From the NCBI GenBank assembly GCA_029531795.1, contig JAPEIS010000001.1, forward strand, positions 2,852,001-2,916,000: a stretch of DNA of 64,000 bases, given 5' to 3'. Positions 10,612 to 22,632 of the stretch are shown here, in pieces. The notes under the pieces were generated by a model that saw only the letters and a program-made list of their open reading frames with translations, did no database searches and was not told the DNA's origin. Position 1 is the stretch's first letter. Each line of letters starts with the position of its first letter. Made by a program: the position numbers and the translations under genes. Origin of the DNA: Sclerotinia nivalis (Eukaryota; Ascomycota; Leotiomycetes; Helotiales; Sclerotiniaceae).

Positions 10612-11170
10612 TCAAGCAGCAGACTGGGCATTGGCAAGACTCTTCATAGCACCCAGACGACCAAGGAGAACAGCGTTCAATTCTCGAACCATGATCAAAG
10701 TGCTGCCCTCGATGACCGCCATGCTGTCGAGAATCTGACGTTCAAGCTCTTGGCGTTTCGTGTTGAGGATAGAAAGTTGTTTCCATTGAGCTTTCTGGAT
10801 TTTGCTTCTGTATCATCGTTAATGAAAGGTATAAGAGGTGCAAAATCCAAATACAAATAAAAAACGAGTAGTAATGCATCAAGACTGGAACACACCTCTG
10901 AGTTTTCCTGTTCTCATACAAAACGCCAAGCTTCTTCTTGACATCCTTGATGCGCTGAGCACGCTCATTTTCAATCTTGTTACGCTTTGCATCACGTCGT
11001 TTTTTCGTCTGGGAATCATCTTGTCAGTTTAGAGAAAACGAGGAGATGAGAGGAATTAGTACATCGGCCATCATCTGGTTAGCTCTTTGCACAAAGTCCA
11101 TTCCCGTCATTGAATCTTGCGAGGAAACGAGGGACGCTGCATCATCGTCCATGGTAAATCGAGGTGACAT
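10612..11170 (-). CDS. Small coiled-coil protein, 138 aa
   Basis: Three exons (complement of 11063-11170, 10896-11008 and 10612-10807). The introns are GTACTA..CCAG with an AAACTGAC branch site, and GTGTGT..ACAG. All junctions close in frame (417 bp). The N-terminus is acidic (MSPRFTMDDDAAS); the middle is a Lys/Arg-rich helix (DAKRNKIENERAQRIKDVKK) and the C-terminal half is Leu/heptad-like (KQLSILNTKRQELERQILDS). This suggests a helical subunit of a complex. No signal or membrane segment. I do not recognise the family. The three consistent introns make a real gene very likely. An in-frame ATG 81 bp upstream exists, but ATG 11170 has the better context (ACAATG). Confidence 0.8.
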
Positions 11171-11484
11171 TGTGGATGTATGAGAATGTGAGGTTAAAGT
11201 TGAAGAAATTGATACTCTGTGCGTGGTGAGATGAGATGGGAGACTTTTCATGAAGTTGGAGTTTCGAGAATTTTTGAAGTTGAGAACGAGATGAGATGCA
11301 TATGAAGTTCAAGCTCCTCAACCCCAGCCAATCAGACACTAGCGTGTTATCCTGGAATCCCTACCCCACTAAAATTTACAAAAAGTTCCCGACCACTTTT
11401 TTCTCCATTTCTCGATATCATTACCAAAATATACAAAGTTCCTTTTCTTAATTCTTTACTACTACACCCAATCTTAACGCAAAG
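11171..11484. promoter_or_regulatory. Divergent promoter region upstream of PXR1
   Basis: 314 bp between two divergent starts. The side near PXR1 is pyrimidine-rich (TTTTTTCTCC and TTCCTTTTCTTAATTC), a common feature of fungal core promoters. No specific operator is identified. Confidence 0.4.
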
Positions 11485-12731
11485 ATGGGTCTCTCTGCCC
11501 CCAAAAAGTGTGTTCTCCTTTCTTTATATCTAATCAATCAATTGATTATTATAATGCACAAACTAACAAACATTCCTCGAGCAAAATGAAACTTTCTCAC
11601 GACCCTAATAATACAAGATGGTCTGGCAATACCGACAGTTTCGGCCATCGCATGATGAAATCGCAGGGCTGGACACCTGGCGAATATCTTGGTGCGAAAG
11701 ATGCTGCGCACGCGGAATTCCATACCGCAGCAAATGCCTCACATATTCGTGTGGTGATTAAAGATAATAATTTAGGGCTGGGTGCAAAGATAGGTAGTGG
11801 AGTAGGTCATGGGGAATGTACGGGTTTGGACGTTTTCCAAAATTTACTGGGGAGATTGAATGGGAAGGAAGAGGCGGAGATAGAGAAGGAACAGAAAGGG
11901 AGGGAGGATTTGAAGAGGGCGATTTATGCGGAGAGGAAGTGGGGAAGTATTAGATTTGTGAAGGGGGGTGTGTTGGTTGGTGATAAGATTCAGGATTTAA
12001 TTGATGGAGAGAAGGAGAGAGTTAAGGCTTTGGAGAAGGGAAAGGCAGCAGAGAGTAGTAGCGGGGAGAGCGATTCTAGTTCAGATGAGGAAGAAGAGGA
12101 GAAATCCCCGGAACCTGTTGCCGAAAAGAAGAAGTCCTCGAAACGAAAGAGAGAGGAGCAGGAAGAGGAAGAGAAGACATCCAGCAAGAAAAGCAAAAAG
12201 GACAAGAAGAGCAAGAAGAAAAAGAGTGAGGATGAGGACGACAAAGACAAGGGCGAGTCGAAAAAGTTAAAAAAGTCCAAGAAGGATCGCAAATCGAAGT
12301 CGAAATCTACCTCCGAATCAGAAACAGAAACCCTAGACGAGGCCGCCATAAAAGCACGCAAGAAGGAAAAGAAAGAGAAGAAACGAAGAGAAAAAGAAGC
12401 AGCGACAGCAGGCGCAGACACTGAAGAAACAGCGTCTACCTCTAAATCATCCAAAAAGAAATCCAAGAAAGATAAACACAAATCATCCTCCACATCCGAA
12501 TCCTCCACCAAAGAAAGTACACCAACCGTCACAGTGAGTAGTGGCAGATCGACGCCGATGGGTATACGTTCGATAAGAGCTCGACATATTGCACAGAAAA
12601 GGATGGCTAGTATGGATGTGGCGAGTTTGAACCAGGTTCGTATTTCTATTGTCTTTACCAGGTTCATTTCATTTTATACAGAGAGTGATGATGCTAATTC
12701 CTTTCAATAGATTTTCATGATTAAATCATAG
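11485..12731 (+). CDS. PXR1: G-patch RNA-processing and telomerase-inhibitor protein Pxr1
   Basis: Three exons: 11485-11507, 11582-12635 and 12711-12731, with GTGTGT..GAG and GTTCGT..TAG introns. They join to 365 residues. The N-terminus MGLSAPKNKMKLSHDPNN and the G-patch (about residues 25-72: FGHRMMKSQGWTPGEYLGA, then NNLGLGAKIGSG) are diagnostic for Pxr1/PinX1. The second half is the family's Lys/Glu/Ser-rich KKE/D region (many KKSKK, KKEKKEKK blocks), nucleolar in known members. The last mini-exon adds IFMIKS, the usual conserved end. Pxr1 acts in nucleolar pre-rRNA and snoRNA maturation and can inhibit telomerase. The donor AAAAA/GTGTGT and acceptor TCGAG are slightly unusual but give the expected protein. 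The antisense ORF over the Lys-rich part is a shadow. Confidence 0.94.
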
Positions 12732-13866
12732 TAATAAAAAGCATAGAGGATAGACTAGACATGGATGAGATAGAAGGGGTAGAGAGGAATTGAAGTGAAG
12801 GCGAAGAAAAGTTGTAAATATACCAATTTGTTTGAAGGATAGTTTTCTGTAGGTGGAAGAGGAGAAGGGGGTATAGCCATATACTGCACTGTATCATCCT
12901 AAACAATATAAATACCTCTAATTCCACCCAATCCAATAACCCCTTATATCTATCTTTCTATCTATCTATACAGACCGTAAAGTCATGACAGAATAGTTAA
13001 TATAACATCAAAACTCTATTTGTAGGATGTAAGCTTGCTTTAGCAGGCTGACCTAGATCAAGTCAAAGTCAAATCAACAAGATAAAAATACATATAGAAG
13101 AGTTACACATAGTCTAGGGGATCAACATCTGTATTTGATATGTTTTTTATTTCATTCTCCTCATGCCGACGTGAAAGTCCATCGAGAACAGCCAGCTAAT
13201 TTTTCATGTAAAGTACAATTTTGAAAAAAGGTCAGCTGCGTAAAAGCTCAAACGCAAAAATATCCCATCCCATTTCCATTTCGTTTCATTCATGTAAGCA
13301 GGCAATGCCAAATCACCCCGTCCAAATCCCAGCGAAGTACAAGCGCCAGCAACATAAAGGATTTCATCAATCATCATTCTGGATCTTGTTCATCCATCTT
13401 TCCACCTCACATTGTCCGAGAGCCCCAGTCTGCTCAGTCTTCTTCTCTGTATCCTCTGCTCCGTTAACATATTCTGAAACTCAGCAAGCCTTGAAGCTAG
13501 CTCTTGCACCTCAACCAAGAAGTAAAACAAATTCCGAGAATGAAACGTCCAGCGTACACTCTGATATCCGGTCACCTAATCCTATATCCTTCCATTTCTC
13601 GCTCTACCCAGAGCTGTAAATATTTTTGTGTTGCTCCCTCATCATGTCTGTTCAACCCCAATCCTGCAATTCCGACGATATTCCATATCCATATTTATTG
13701 AAGCGAAAGCAATTGCAATTGTTTGCTCGATAGTTAGAAAAGAAATTTCTTTGTTCCCCCAACGACTAACAAATAGACGCCAAAACCCGAACGATCCGCT
13801 CCTGATCATTCTCATGCTCTTGCTGGAGAAAGACAAAAGGAAATTCGTCTGCGAATAACACACCAC
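12732..13866. other. Intergenic between convergent genes
   Basis: About 1.1 kb with a (TCTA) microsatellite near 12950-12970. Short ORFs on both strands, none protein-like. Confidence 0.5.
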
Positions 13867-14712
13867 TCAATCCATGTAGAAATCACCCTTCAATATACGT
13901 TCTTGGAAGGCATCTGGCTGCTTTCGAGCAGGCTTCGGTGGGGCAGCTGGAGGGATAGCGGAAGTGGGAGGGGATGGCGCATCACCAATGCTCTTAGCTC
14001 GCTCATGCATAGGCACATGAAATCGTTGATTGTTCGGGGGGGGTGCGGAGATGATAGGACGTTGGGATTGAGAGACTTGACTCTCTGCACGAGATCTAAG
14101 CTGCTCGGACCAGTTGAAACCGCCTTCACCTGGACGAGAAGAAGCAAAGTCAGAAGTAGTTCTGGGTTTTGATTGCGTGCTTGCCTGTTGAGACTGAGTT
14201 CTTGGTGGGGTTATTCTACCACCACCTTGAGAACCTGCTGGAATTGGGGGTAATGTAGAAGTAGTATAAGAAGATGCTCTACCATTTGAGCCAGGGCTAC
14301 CATTGCCCGTACGAACAGTTCGAAGTGCTTGAGCACCAAATGAGATACGGCGTGTAAAAGGTGTGGTTGGTGTACCTCTGGCAGGTCCCTCTTCATCATC
14401 GATCGCACTTTCATCAATGGATTCGGAAGCCGTGGTCGATACACTACCACGCCGACCACCAAAAGGAAATGCCGACGATTGTGACGGGGATGCGCCTGAT
14501 AAACCGAGAGTAGAAATTGACACTCGTCGCTTGTGATCTTGATTTGCGGCTGTGCTAATGGGACCAGGGAAAGGGCCGACCGGAGCTCCGGCAGATGTAC
14601 TATTTGATCGGAAGATGTTGGTGAAGGTTTGTGCAGTGATGGAACCACGACGAGGTCTAGAAGAAGGTTCGTTGGGAGGTGTAGTGCTACCGTTATTGCC
14701 GTTCGAAGACAT
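13867..14712 (-). CDS. Ser/Pro-rich protein with four RRxS phosphosites
   Basis: Intronless, 281 residues from ATG 14712 (MSSNGNNGSTTPPNEPSS); an upstream in-frame ATG would add a Tyr/Leu-rich leader without support. It is almost entirely disordered: Ser, Pro, Thr, Gly and Arg dominate. Four basophilic phosphosites are evenly spread: RRGS (21-24), RRVS (62-65), RRGS (87-90) and RRIS (121-124). They match PKA and 14-3-3 type consensus. The C-terminus is more conserved-looking (FHVPMHERAKSIGDAPSPP, then AFQERILKGDFYMD), typical of a widespread filamentous ascomycete protein of unknown role. No membrane segment. Likely a phosphorylated cytosolic scaffold or adaptor; that is inference from composition only. 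Confidence 0.8.
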   Translation of the reverse strand: MSSNGNNGSTTPPNEPSSRPRRGSITAQTFTNIFRSNSTSAGAPVGPFPGPISTAANQDHKRRVSISTLGLSGASPSQSSAFPFGGRRGSVSTTASESIDESAIDDEEGPARGTPTTPFTRRISFGAQALRTVRTGNGSPGSNGRASSYTTSTLPPIPAGSQGGGRITPPRTQSQQASTQSKPRTTSDFASSRPGEGGFNWSEQLRSRAESQVSQSQRPIISAPPPNNQRFHVPMHERAKSIGDAPSPPTSAIPPAAPPKPARKQPDAFQERILKGDFYMD

Positions 14713-17700
14713 GTCTGTGTTTAGATTGGAGCTGGAAAGGTATGAAATGTATTGGTGGTTGAGTATCACGGCGGTGAAAGTGATGTTGAGATTGCGGAGC
14801 TTTGACGGATATTGAATGAGAGATTCTTAAGATGACCGTAAGCTGCTCTCTCAGCTTCGGAGTACTGGGAAGAAGGTGAAAAGTTTTGATTTGTAGTGTG
14901 TTGAAGGATCCTTTGTCGTTATGAAGATTGATATTTCGTTCTACTTCAAATCGGTACAGACGGAGCTATTCCCAGGAGTTCTTTGTTCTTTTTGGGTCTT
15001 TGGTGAAGTCACCTATTGGTAACCTTTTTTTTAATCGCGTGTGGGGTAAGATCTTAGTCTTTGGTCTTGGTCTTTCGTTGTTTGGAATTTTGGGAAAATA
15101 TAAATTTGAGATTCTACAGTGGATGGGTGAGGTTTGGTTGTAAAAAGAGAATTCTAAAAGGGTAAAGGAAGAGAAGGAAAGTATGAAGGTTATGAGGAGT
15201 TGAAGAAAAGAGTAAAAGTAAGGTTGGAGGAGTTATGATTAATTTAAATTGGATGTTGGAAAGAGGGAAAAGATGACAAACATCAAACATCAAACATTCA
15301 TAGGTAGAAGAAAGAGGGGGAGAGGAGAGGGATCAAACTTTTGGAGTAGCGGAAGGGAAGGGACCAATGTGATTCACTCCACATAGTTACATGTATAATG
15401 TAATGCATGTCTACTCCGTAGCTTCAAATCGCTAAGGCTTTCCCCGCAAACAAACCCATACTAAAACATGAAACCATTCCTAATTAGTATCTGACGTCGT
15501 TCTCTGACAAGGAATCTTTGGAACCTTAAGAAGCAAGAGCTCATCAAAACACTCGGACTTTAGAAATGTTATTAATTGCTAAATACTCTTTGTAAGTCTT
15601 GTTATTGATTTATTATATTTTCATTATTATCCGTCGGATTTTGCTATTGCTACCAACACTTTGTTGAAATGGATGGAAGAATAATCAGATGATTAATAGG
15701 AAGAAAAAAGAGAAAGAAATCATTCCACATATTACTCAACTCCCGATGGTGTGGTGGAGAGTGAAACGCCTAGGTAAAGTTACAAACAAAAGTACCATTG
15801 CGTGATTGTACAAGTACGATTAATCGTATGAACCTTCGTATGAAAAACATTCAATATGAACTTATTCTGCATATCCTCTCATGCTTTTTCAAAAGAGCAT
15901 GTTTTATCATTTATCACAGCGGCATCGTCCGAAAATCATAAGGATATTATTCTATGCCTTTCTACTTCTCATCGGGGCTTTGCTTAAGATGGTGTATCAA
16001 CCAACCTACTCATCAAAAAGTTAGTTTTAGTTTGGATTCGTTGGTATTGTTGCTGTTGGAGATTTAACAGCCACAAGGAACCCATCAAAACTTTCCAAGC
16101 TTACACAACATCTCGACTTCATTCGAGAATTAGCAAGAATCGTTCCCTTTTAGCTTTTATTCTCTCTTTTATGATTGGTTCCAGATTCCACATCTGCCGC
16201 ATGGTATCATTTCAAAAATTACAACATATTTTGGTGGAGCCTTCCCCTAGATTTAAGTGGTCCAGGGAAACATCTTCACACCAAGTCAAGATAATCTTGC
16301 ATGCATTTGGTGGTTTCTTATACCAATCCATGAAGATATTCACACATACTTCATGTGTGTTGAGCTTTCTTCTCAATTTTGGTTGTGCTCTCAAACCCGT
16401 CATCACCAAGAAGATATGTGGAAGGCATGACGAATGATCGACAATTTTATAAACACTGAAAGAAAGGAGTAGGGAAATATAAGGAGCCACCATATTTATC
16501 CCAATTTTGTTGAAACAAACGACAAGGGAAGCCCAACTTCTAAATTCATATATATCAAATCATTGATCGAGTTATTCTGTGCGATCTTCAAGATCCTCAA
16601 GAAGATCAATGCTAGAATCCGTCAATGATTGCCATTTTTTGAGGCGAAGTGAGAGTTGTGACGACTCAATTAATCCACTTAGAAGCCATCCAAGTTCGAT
16701 GGTGTGCGAGCAAGGTTGATCCAATAACTTGTGCTATGGCTCCCTGATTGCATGAACTCAAATCGATAAGCAAAAGCTTCCATTCAAGCTTCGATTCCTC
16801 GTTTTCTCGTGGTATTTGTGAGCACAAAGGCTGTTTACAACCACCCAATCATTTTTTGGAAGTATGATAAGGTTACTTTGTCCTGAAAATCGTTCCCCAA
16901 AGGAATTAAATCGAGATGAAGTCATCAAGGTCGTTTCAATTCAATGATCTTAACTATTCTGCTATGATCACTTACCATTTCTCGGTGATCCATTTTGTCT
17001 GTCCGAGCTTGCATTGAAAGAAAGGCTGCTTTGTGTTCCTCTTTCTTACACGTGATCCAATCATCCACATGACCTGACACTAACCCAAGCTTGAGCCGCC
17101 TTGAATGTTCTTTGTCTGCTGCATATCTCTTTGTTTCCGAAGTTGAACCTAAAAATTCGGTTATACTTTTCATGCCAAGTGATCCACGTACGTATACAAG
17201 AAAGTTCTTGGAGGGCCTCGCTTTGCATGAATCTTGAGACTATCGGTACATGCATCCTAGCCTAAACAAGTGGACTTGAGTGCATTGTAAAGATAAGAGT
17301 CTAGGAATAGAACTATCGGAACCATTGAATGAGCTCCGTTCGAGCTATAAGCTATAAAAAGTTTAGAGTTAACGTCAAGTCCAGGGTTCCATCGGCGGCA
17401 CCCCTTCCTCGAGACATGTCAGGGAGGCTTCTTAATTGACTCTCCCGTGCGTCTTGTGTCATGCTCATATTCATGTAAAAGTCCTCATACTACGTTGATA
17501 TCAACTTGCTTCTAGCACCGAGTCATTCATATAAGCGAGACTAACTCATCCAAACATTGCTGTGAGTGTGTGCTGACGATAGCTTGGGAGATAAGAATTC
17601 CTATACCCACTTTTCCATACCCCAGAATCATCAAATAATCTATCTCGCGTATTCACACTTTAATTTGTTAACAAAATCCCCACTCTCAAATCCAATACCA

Positions 17701-18956
17701 AAAAGAGATCATCATTACTCAAAGCTGGCTACGTAAAGTTCAAGTGCTTTATCCTACAGCTCAGAACGGGTCGATTTGTAACCTCGATTCTACCTTGTTC
17801 TAAATTTAAGGTCGCGATAAAATTAGCTTGCAAGCTCAAGAAACAGCCTATGACGTTGCCTTCACGACCAGAACTTACGCTGCTCTAACTTAATGTTCAG
17901 TCAAAACTTAATGCTGGGTAGTATCGCAAGATGTCGTGTCTTACCCCGCATCAATAGTCACTATTTATTTTGAGGGCTGACGATCTGATTCGGAAACTTA
18001 ATACCTCTCTTGATTCGCCGGCAGTATGATTTATTGGAACTGAAATGCGGGGGGCGGGGGGTGATCTGAGATTTGCCAGCCAATTAGTTGTGAATCAATT
18101 TAGTCTAAACTCAAGTTTTCCATATCATACACTACAGTCCTTGTCTAGATTCGATGCTAAAATCAAGGCTTCATTGTCTGATTATAGATCAAAGTATTTG
18201 AAAGCTTTGGCTGCTCTTCATTTGCTGGCTGTAGAACAGCATTAAAAACGGGATTTTTGGAGGAATCGTGGTGTGGCTCGGCAGTGCAGCCAATATCAAA
18301 AAGAGACATTACGAAGAAAATAGTACTTCAGAATACTGTTACATTTTTGTCGAGTTTATGTCTTCAGAATACTGTTACATTTTTGTCGAGTTTATGTACT
18401 TTTCTACTAGAAACTGTTTAGACTGTGCTTAACATCTGTTTATTTCGAACGATGATATAAAAGAAGAATGCTATTTAGTGAGTTGAGAAGGAGAAAATAT
18501 CTAATGATCTAAAAATAACAGAAATTCCAGTTCAACGCTAAGAAATCCTTCCCCCGCAAAAGCGGTACACTACCAAATGAGTAGTTCAGAGGTATTGACA
18601 AAATGATATATGAAAATGAACGAAATAAACCAATTATATCAAGAAAACCCCAAAAAATCCCATTACAAGAAGGAAATCACATTCGCATCAGTAGACCGTC
18701 GCTCTTCAACACTAAAACAAGAAGGGAACTGATATCAGCTGAAGTGATGGCTAGATACACGATAAGAAGTATCTTATACACAAGGTGTACATTCCCAAGG
18801 AGTGTGAGATGAGTTCATTCGTCCTGGGAAATAGCTCACTCGAGATATTGTATTGTTCAAGTGGACCGAGAGATTTTAAAGAGCGCATAGACAACGCTAG
18901 CACATCAAAGGCGAAAGGTGTCGAAGTCGACGCGGGTTGAACTCCCACCCATCTCC
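14713..18956. other. Gene-poor region (4.2 kb)
   Basis: No confident gene. It is purine-rich just upstream of the RRxS gene (about 15150-15350). A 36-bp tandem duplication lies at 18326-18397. Scattered - strand segments between 16.2 and 17.26 kb look faintly coding (for example around 16925-17173) but no start, splice pattern or family can be established. Confidence 0.45.
18326..18397 (+). repeat. 36-bp tandem duplication
   Basis: Two adjacent, essentially identical 36-bp units beginning CTTCAGAATACTGTTACATT, offset exactly 36 bp. Recent slippage or unequal exchange is likely. Confidence 0.85.
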
Positions 18957-20027
18957 TCAGCAATCTTTAGAATCCTCAACCGTAGCTTGAAACTTCCTCT
19001 TTTTCGCCTGCGGTGTTTCGACCATTCCATCACTCAAATCTGAACCAGATCCAGGAGGAAGAGCACCATTCGTAACTCCTTCCTGAACCCCAGTAGCAGA
19101 ACCAAGAAGGTATCCCTTAAACTTCAAATCCATAGCTGCATCAGATGCAGCCCATTTATCCGTCAATCTCTGCTGCGCTGACACGAATGTTTTTACAACC
19201 GCGTTTAAGGTGTTTATTTCTTGGTTGTGATACCCACATTTCCTTTGCCACAACCATTGCATCGATGCCCGTTGGTCTCTCAGTCGTATATTTTCCTCCT
19301 TCAAGCTACTGATTTCTTCAGAGAGCTTTGAAGTTTTCTCATCGAATTTGATAGATTGGTTCGATAACTCGGTATCCTTGCTTTCTAATTTTTCAAGTAA
19401 TTCCTGGATCGTTCTTTTTGAAACCTCATCTCGCTGAACTTCCCTCTCATATCTCAAATCACCTAGCTCCACCTTCTCCAATAAATTATGTATCGTTCTT
19501 TTCGAAACCTCATGTTGCTGAGCTTCTCCGTCATGTCTAGAACCAGCCCGCTCCACCTTCCCCAATAAATTCTGAATCGTCTTCTTGGAAACCTCATGTC
19601 CCCTAACCTCCCCCTGATACTTCACTTCCGCCACCTTCACCCTCCCCACCAACACCTCCTCCCTCCCCCTCATCTCCTCCTGCGTATCCAACAACGCCAT
19701 CTCCTGATCCGCAAAAAACCTCAACCGCACACTCAACACCTCATTCAACTTCAACTTCCACGCTACAAATAACACATTCCGTCGCTCTTCCCTACCGCCA
19801 CAAAATAAACATAGAGATTGCGTAGCGAGATTTTCTAGATGGGTGATTGCTTCGCATGGTAGTTCGAATTCGAGATTCTCAAGCAGAATATTGCGGGAGG
19901 TGGGATTACTGAGGGTGCGCAGGCAGGAATCGGGGATGGGGGATGAGGTGTCGATTTCCCATTGGCAATGGGTGGGATATTTTATGTTGAGTGTATGCCA
20001 GGCATTCCAGATTTTGATTGGGGGCAT
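18957..20027 (-). CDS. Coiled-coil protein with three 28-residue repeats
   Basis: Intronless, 356 residues from ATG 20027 (MPPIKIWNAWHTLNIKYPTH); the frame is open upstream but AT-rich and unsupported. The N-terminal domain (about 1-95) has a CLFCGGREERR segment. A long coiled coil covers about 105-310. Inside it, three repeats start at residues 144, 172 and 200 with (H/D)EVSK(R/K)TI..LL.KVE, each 28 residues, i.e. four heptads. The C-terminus is Gly/Ser-rich with a basic patch (PQAKKRKFQAT) that could be a nuclear localisation signal. Not recognised; probably restricted to related fungi. It may be a structural or nuclear protein. Confidence 0.7.
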   Translation of the reverse strand: MPPIKIWNAWHTLNIKYPTHCQWEIDTSSPIPDSCLRTLSNPTSRNILLENLEFELPCEAITHLENLATQSLCLFCGGREERRNVLFVAWKLKLNEVLSVRLRFFADQEMALLDTQEEMRGREEVLVGRVKVAEVKYQGEVRGHEVSKKTIQNLLGKVERAGSRHDGEAQQHEVSKRTIHNLLEKVELGDLRYEREVQRDEVSKRTIQELLEKLESKDTELSNQSIKFDEKTSKLSEEISSLKEENIRLRDQRASMQWLWQRKCGYHNQEINTLNAVVKTFVSAQQRLTDKWAASDAAMDLKFKGYLLGSATGVQEGVTNGALPPGSGSDLSDGMVETPQAKKRKFQATVEDSKDC

Positions 20028-21174
20028 TTTTATTTTCTTTTCGGGCGTTGTTGGGAGTTGCTGGGTAGGAATGTGAATGTATGTGCTGGATAAATATAAA
20101 TAAAGTGTATTGAAGAAATTGAAGGAAGAGAGTATAAATAAATCGATACTTTGTTTCAGTATTTTAGAAAATTTGATATTATATATATATAATAATAAAA
20201 CCACACTCACAAGTACAACCTATACCCCCCTTCCTCCAAATCAGCAAAACATCTCACGATTAAAATACTAAAATACCCAAATCCAACTACCCCTCCACCC
20301 CTCCCCCTCCCGCTTCCCCACCAAAACTCAAAACTCAAAACAATCAAAACAATCAAACCAACGAACAACGCACCAAACCCCCCTCCATAGCCTCAATCAA
20401 CCGTTACACAATCCCATCCCATCCCATCCTATACCCATCGATCCATCAACCAAAACACCAACCCATCAAACCACCAACCAAAAAATCCAAAAATCCAAAA
20501 CATAACCCAGGTCACGTTTCAGGCCATAAGGGGTAACGGTATCCAAATATCCAAATATCTAAATATCTAAATATCTCCTGATTTCATCTAGATACGATTA
20601 TGAGTATTTGCTTGGATGAGAAGAAACGGTAACATTTTTATTTTTATTTTTATTTTTCGGGTTGTTACTTCGTATGTATGTATGCAGTGTAAGTATAAGT
20701 ATAAGTGTGGATGATGTTGGAAAATACGTCATTGAGGTACTCCGTTTTTGTTTCGTCACATGGTATTAACTAAGTATTAAGTACTAAGTACCAAGTACTA
20801 ACTCAGCCCTTTAAGGCTGTGTATCTACCTGGTAGTTATTCAGCTATTCAGTAATTAAGTTATTCACGCGACGCGCGCGAAATTATACGAGCTGAGAATA
20901 ATCGAAGAACAAGATAGAATGATTTTGTAAAATGAAATTTCTTCTATCATGATAACAAGGGTAAAAACCCGATGATGATATGCATACAGCTTTATGTGCG
21001 TGGCTAACCTCCTATTTTATATGCTAGTGCTACTCGTGATAATATATAAATGCCATATTCCCAACAATTAAACAATATTCTTAATTTCTTCCAAAATTCC
21101 AAAATTCCAAAAATCTCCCGTTGCTTCTGCTAGCTCTCTGCACATGGGACATGATGAGACATGATATAAAACAT
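20028..21174. other. Low-complexity intergenic region
   Basis: Strongly C/A-biased on the + strand at about 20215-20510 (many CCATC, CCAAC and CAAAA units). Then come AAATATCT repeats near 20540-20575 and TATTTT repeats near 20635-20660. No gene seen. Confidence 0.55.
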
Positions 21175-22632
21175 TTAACTTCTTGCTGCTTGACATGCAT
21201 TTAAACTTCCCACGACAGCAAAGCACATGACTGGGGACACAGCATATGAAATCTTTATCGAAGTTAGTTACCATTTCTCACACAGTCAATAACAAAGAAA
21301 AAGACTTACAGCAAGCAATTTAGCAACCTTATGTTGATCCTCCTCGCTAGCATCACTAACCTCCACCATCGTAATAAGCTTCACAGCCGAAGGACCCAAC
21401 GGCATAAACATCATCGAGAACCAAAGCATTGGATCTTCTCCAACCCAATCTGTGTTCTTCGCCAGATAGTAAATGATTCCCGTGGAAATGACCGGCCAAA
21501 CTGCAAATCTAACAAAAAGAACATATAAAGTTGTGAACCAGGGTGTACCAACGGGTTGTTTGCCTTTGCCTTTCTCGCTGGTTTTGGTGACGGCTGAGTA
21601 GAGTGAAACTCCTGCACCAACAACAGGTAAAGATACGAAGAGAATGCCAATATTCTCCAATGATGCAGTGAGCCATGCTGTAAAGATTCCTCCATCGACT
21701 GTTTCGTTGAAGAATGAACGGTGAAGGACTGGTGATAGACCAACGATTGCACCGGCTACGGCACCAAGCAGAGGTGCATTTAAGAAGTCATAAAAGAAGA
21801 GTAACCACCATCGAACTCGATCACTAAGTTCAAACCATCGTCTTCTGCTAACGATAGAGGAGGGACGTCTCTCATATACGATGGCTCGATTTGTGTCTCG
21901 CGTAGGAGACGATGTCAAAGAAGCCCGTCTGGATGGAAAGAAAGAGTTAGATCTGCTTGAAATTGCTGGCCTATGACGAGGAGACAGAAGATTGGTGTGT
22001 TCGGTAGGAAAATGTAATCCTTCACTCTCTTCTTCACTTTCGCCCTCCCTATCCTGTTGTACTTGTGCGAGTGCAGATAAAAGATCCTCTTCCTCTGGCG
22101 GATCAATAGCGAACTCTGTATCCATCATACGAGGACCAATGGCAAATGTCAGACAGCTTGAGAGAACGGAATAAACAAGAAAATATGACTTTGCCTGTTC
22201 GACAGGATTATATCCCGTTCCACCATCCTCTAGAATTAAAGGATTCAAAAGACCTGTTTGATCTAAAGCTTGAATTAACATCAATGGATAACTCGTCGTA
22301 TTATTGAACATGATAGTCGCAGTAATCCAATCCGGCATCCCGAAGATGAAATGAGCTCCTGCACCGAGCAAAAATGAAATCGTATGTGTTAAGCATGCCC
22401 AAATCAGAATGACGTTATAACGATGTCCTCCACCAGCATGTAATTCTCTGCCTATCTTAACAAACTCCAATGCAGGTAGAAAGAATTTGACCGAGATCTT
22501 GGACATCATCTTTGCGGACCGGCTATCGAGAAGTTTCATGTACACTGATAGAGCACCGTAGAATATCACCAGGAGTACCGCCATACTTGCTTGGAAAGCT
22601 GCCACGAGGGATACTGTGAGACTGGAAGCCAT
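21175..22632 (-). CDS. PIN-like membrane transport protein (auxin efflux carrier family)
   Basis: Two exons (complement of 21310-22632 and 21175-21252) around a 57-bp GTAAGT..AAG phase-0 intron; 466 residues. Five hydrophobic spans in the N-terminal part (first AFQASMAVLLVIFYGALSVY) and about five in the C-terminal part surround a long acidic/Ser-rich cytosolic loop (about 175-275; DPPEEEDLLSAL, then RRASLTSSPTRD). This is the classic Mem_trans/PIN topology. Family motifs include KFFLPALEF and MFNNTTSYPLMLIQAL (the Asn-Thr-Thr crossover) and, near the end, PLGPSAVKL. The small last exon supplies the final span ISYAVSPVMCFAVVGSLNA. Fungal members lie in ER or plasma membrane and their substrates are largely unknown. 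Loop phosphorylation sites (RRAS) are present. Confidence 0.9.

Noticed and set aside
11990..12667. 225-aa minus-strand Ser/Phe/Leu-rich ORF
   Set aside because: It is the antisense shadow of the Lys/Glu/Ser-rich PXR1 tail.
17380..17450. Possible structured RNA or tRNA-like sequence
   Set aside because: GC-rich patch without a cloverleaf or paired T-arm.
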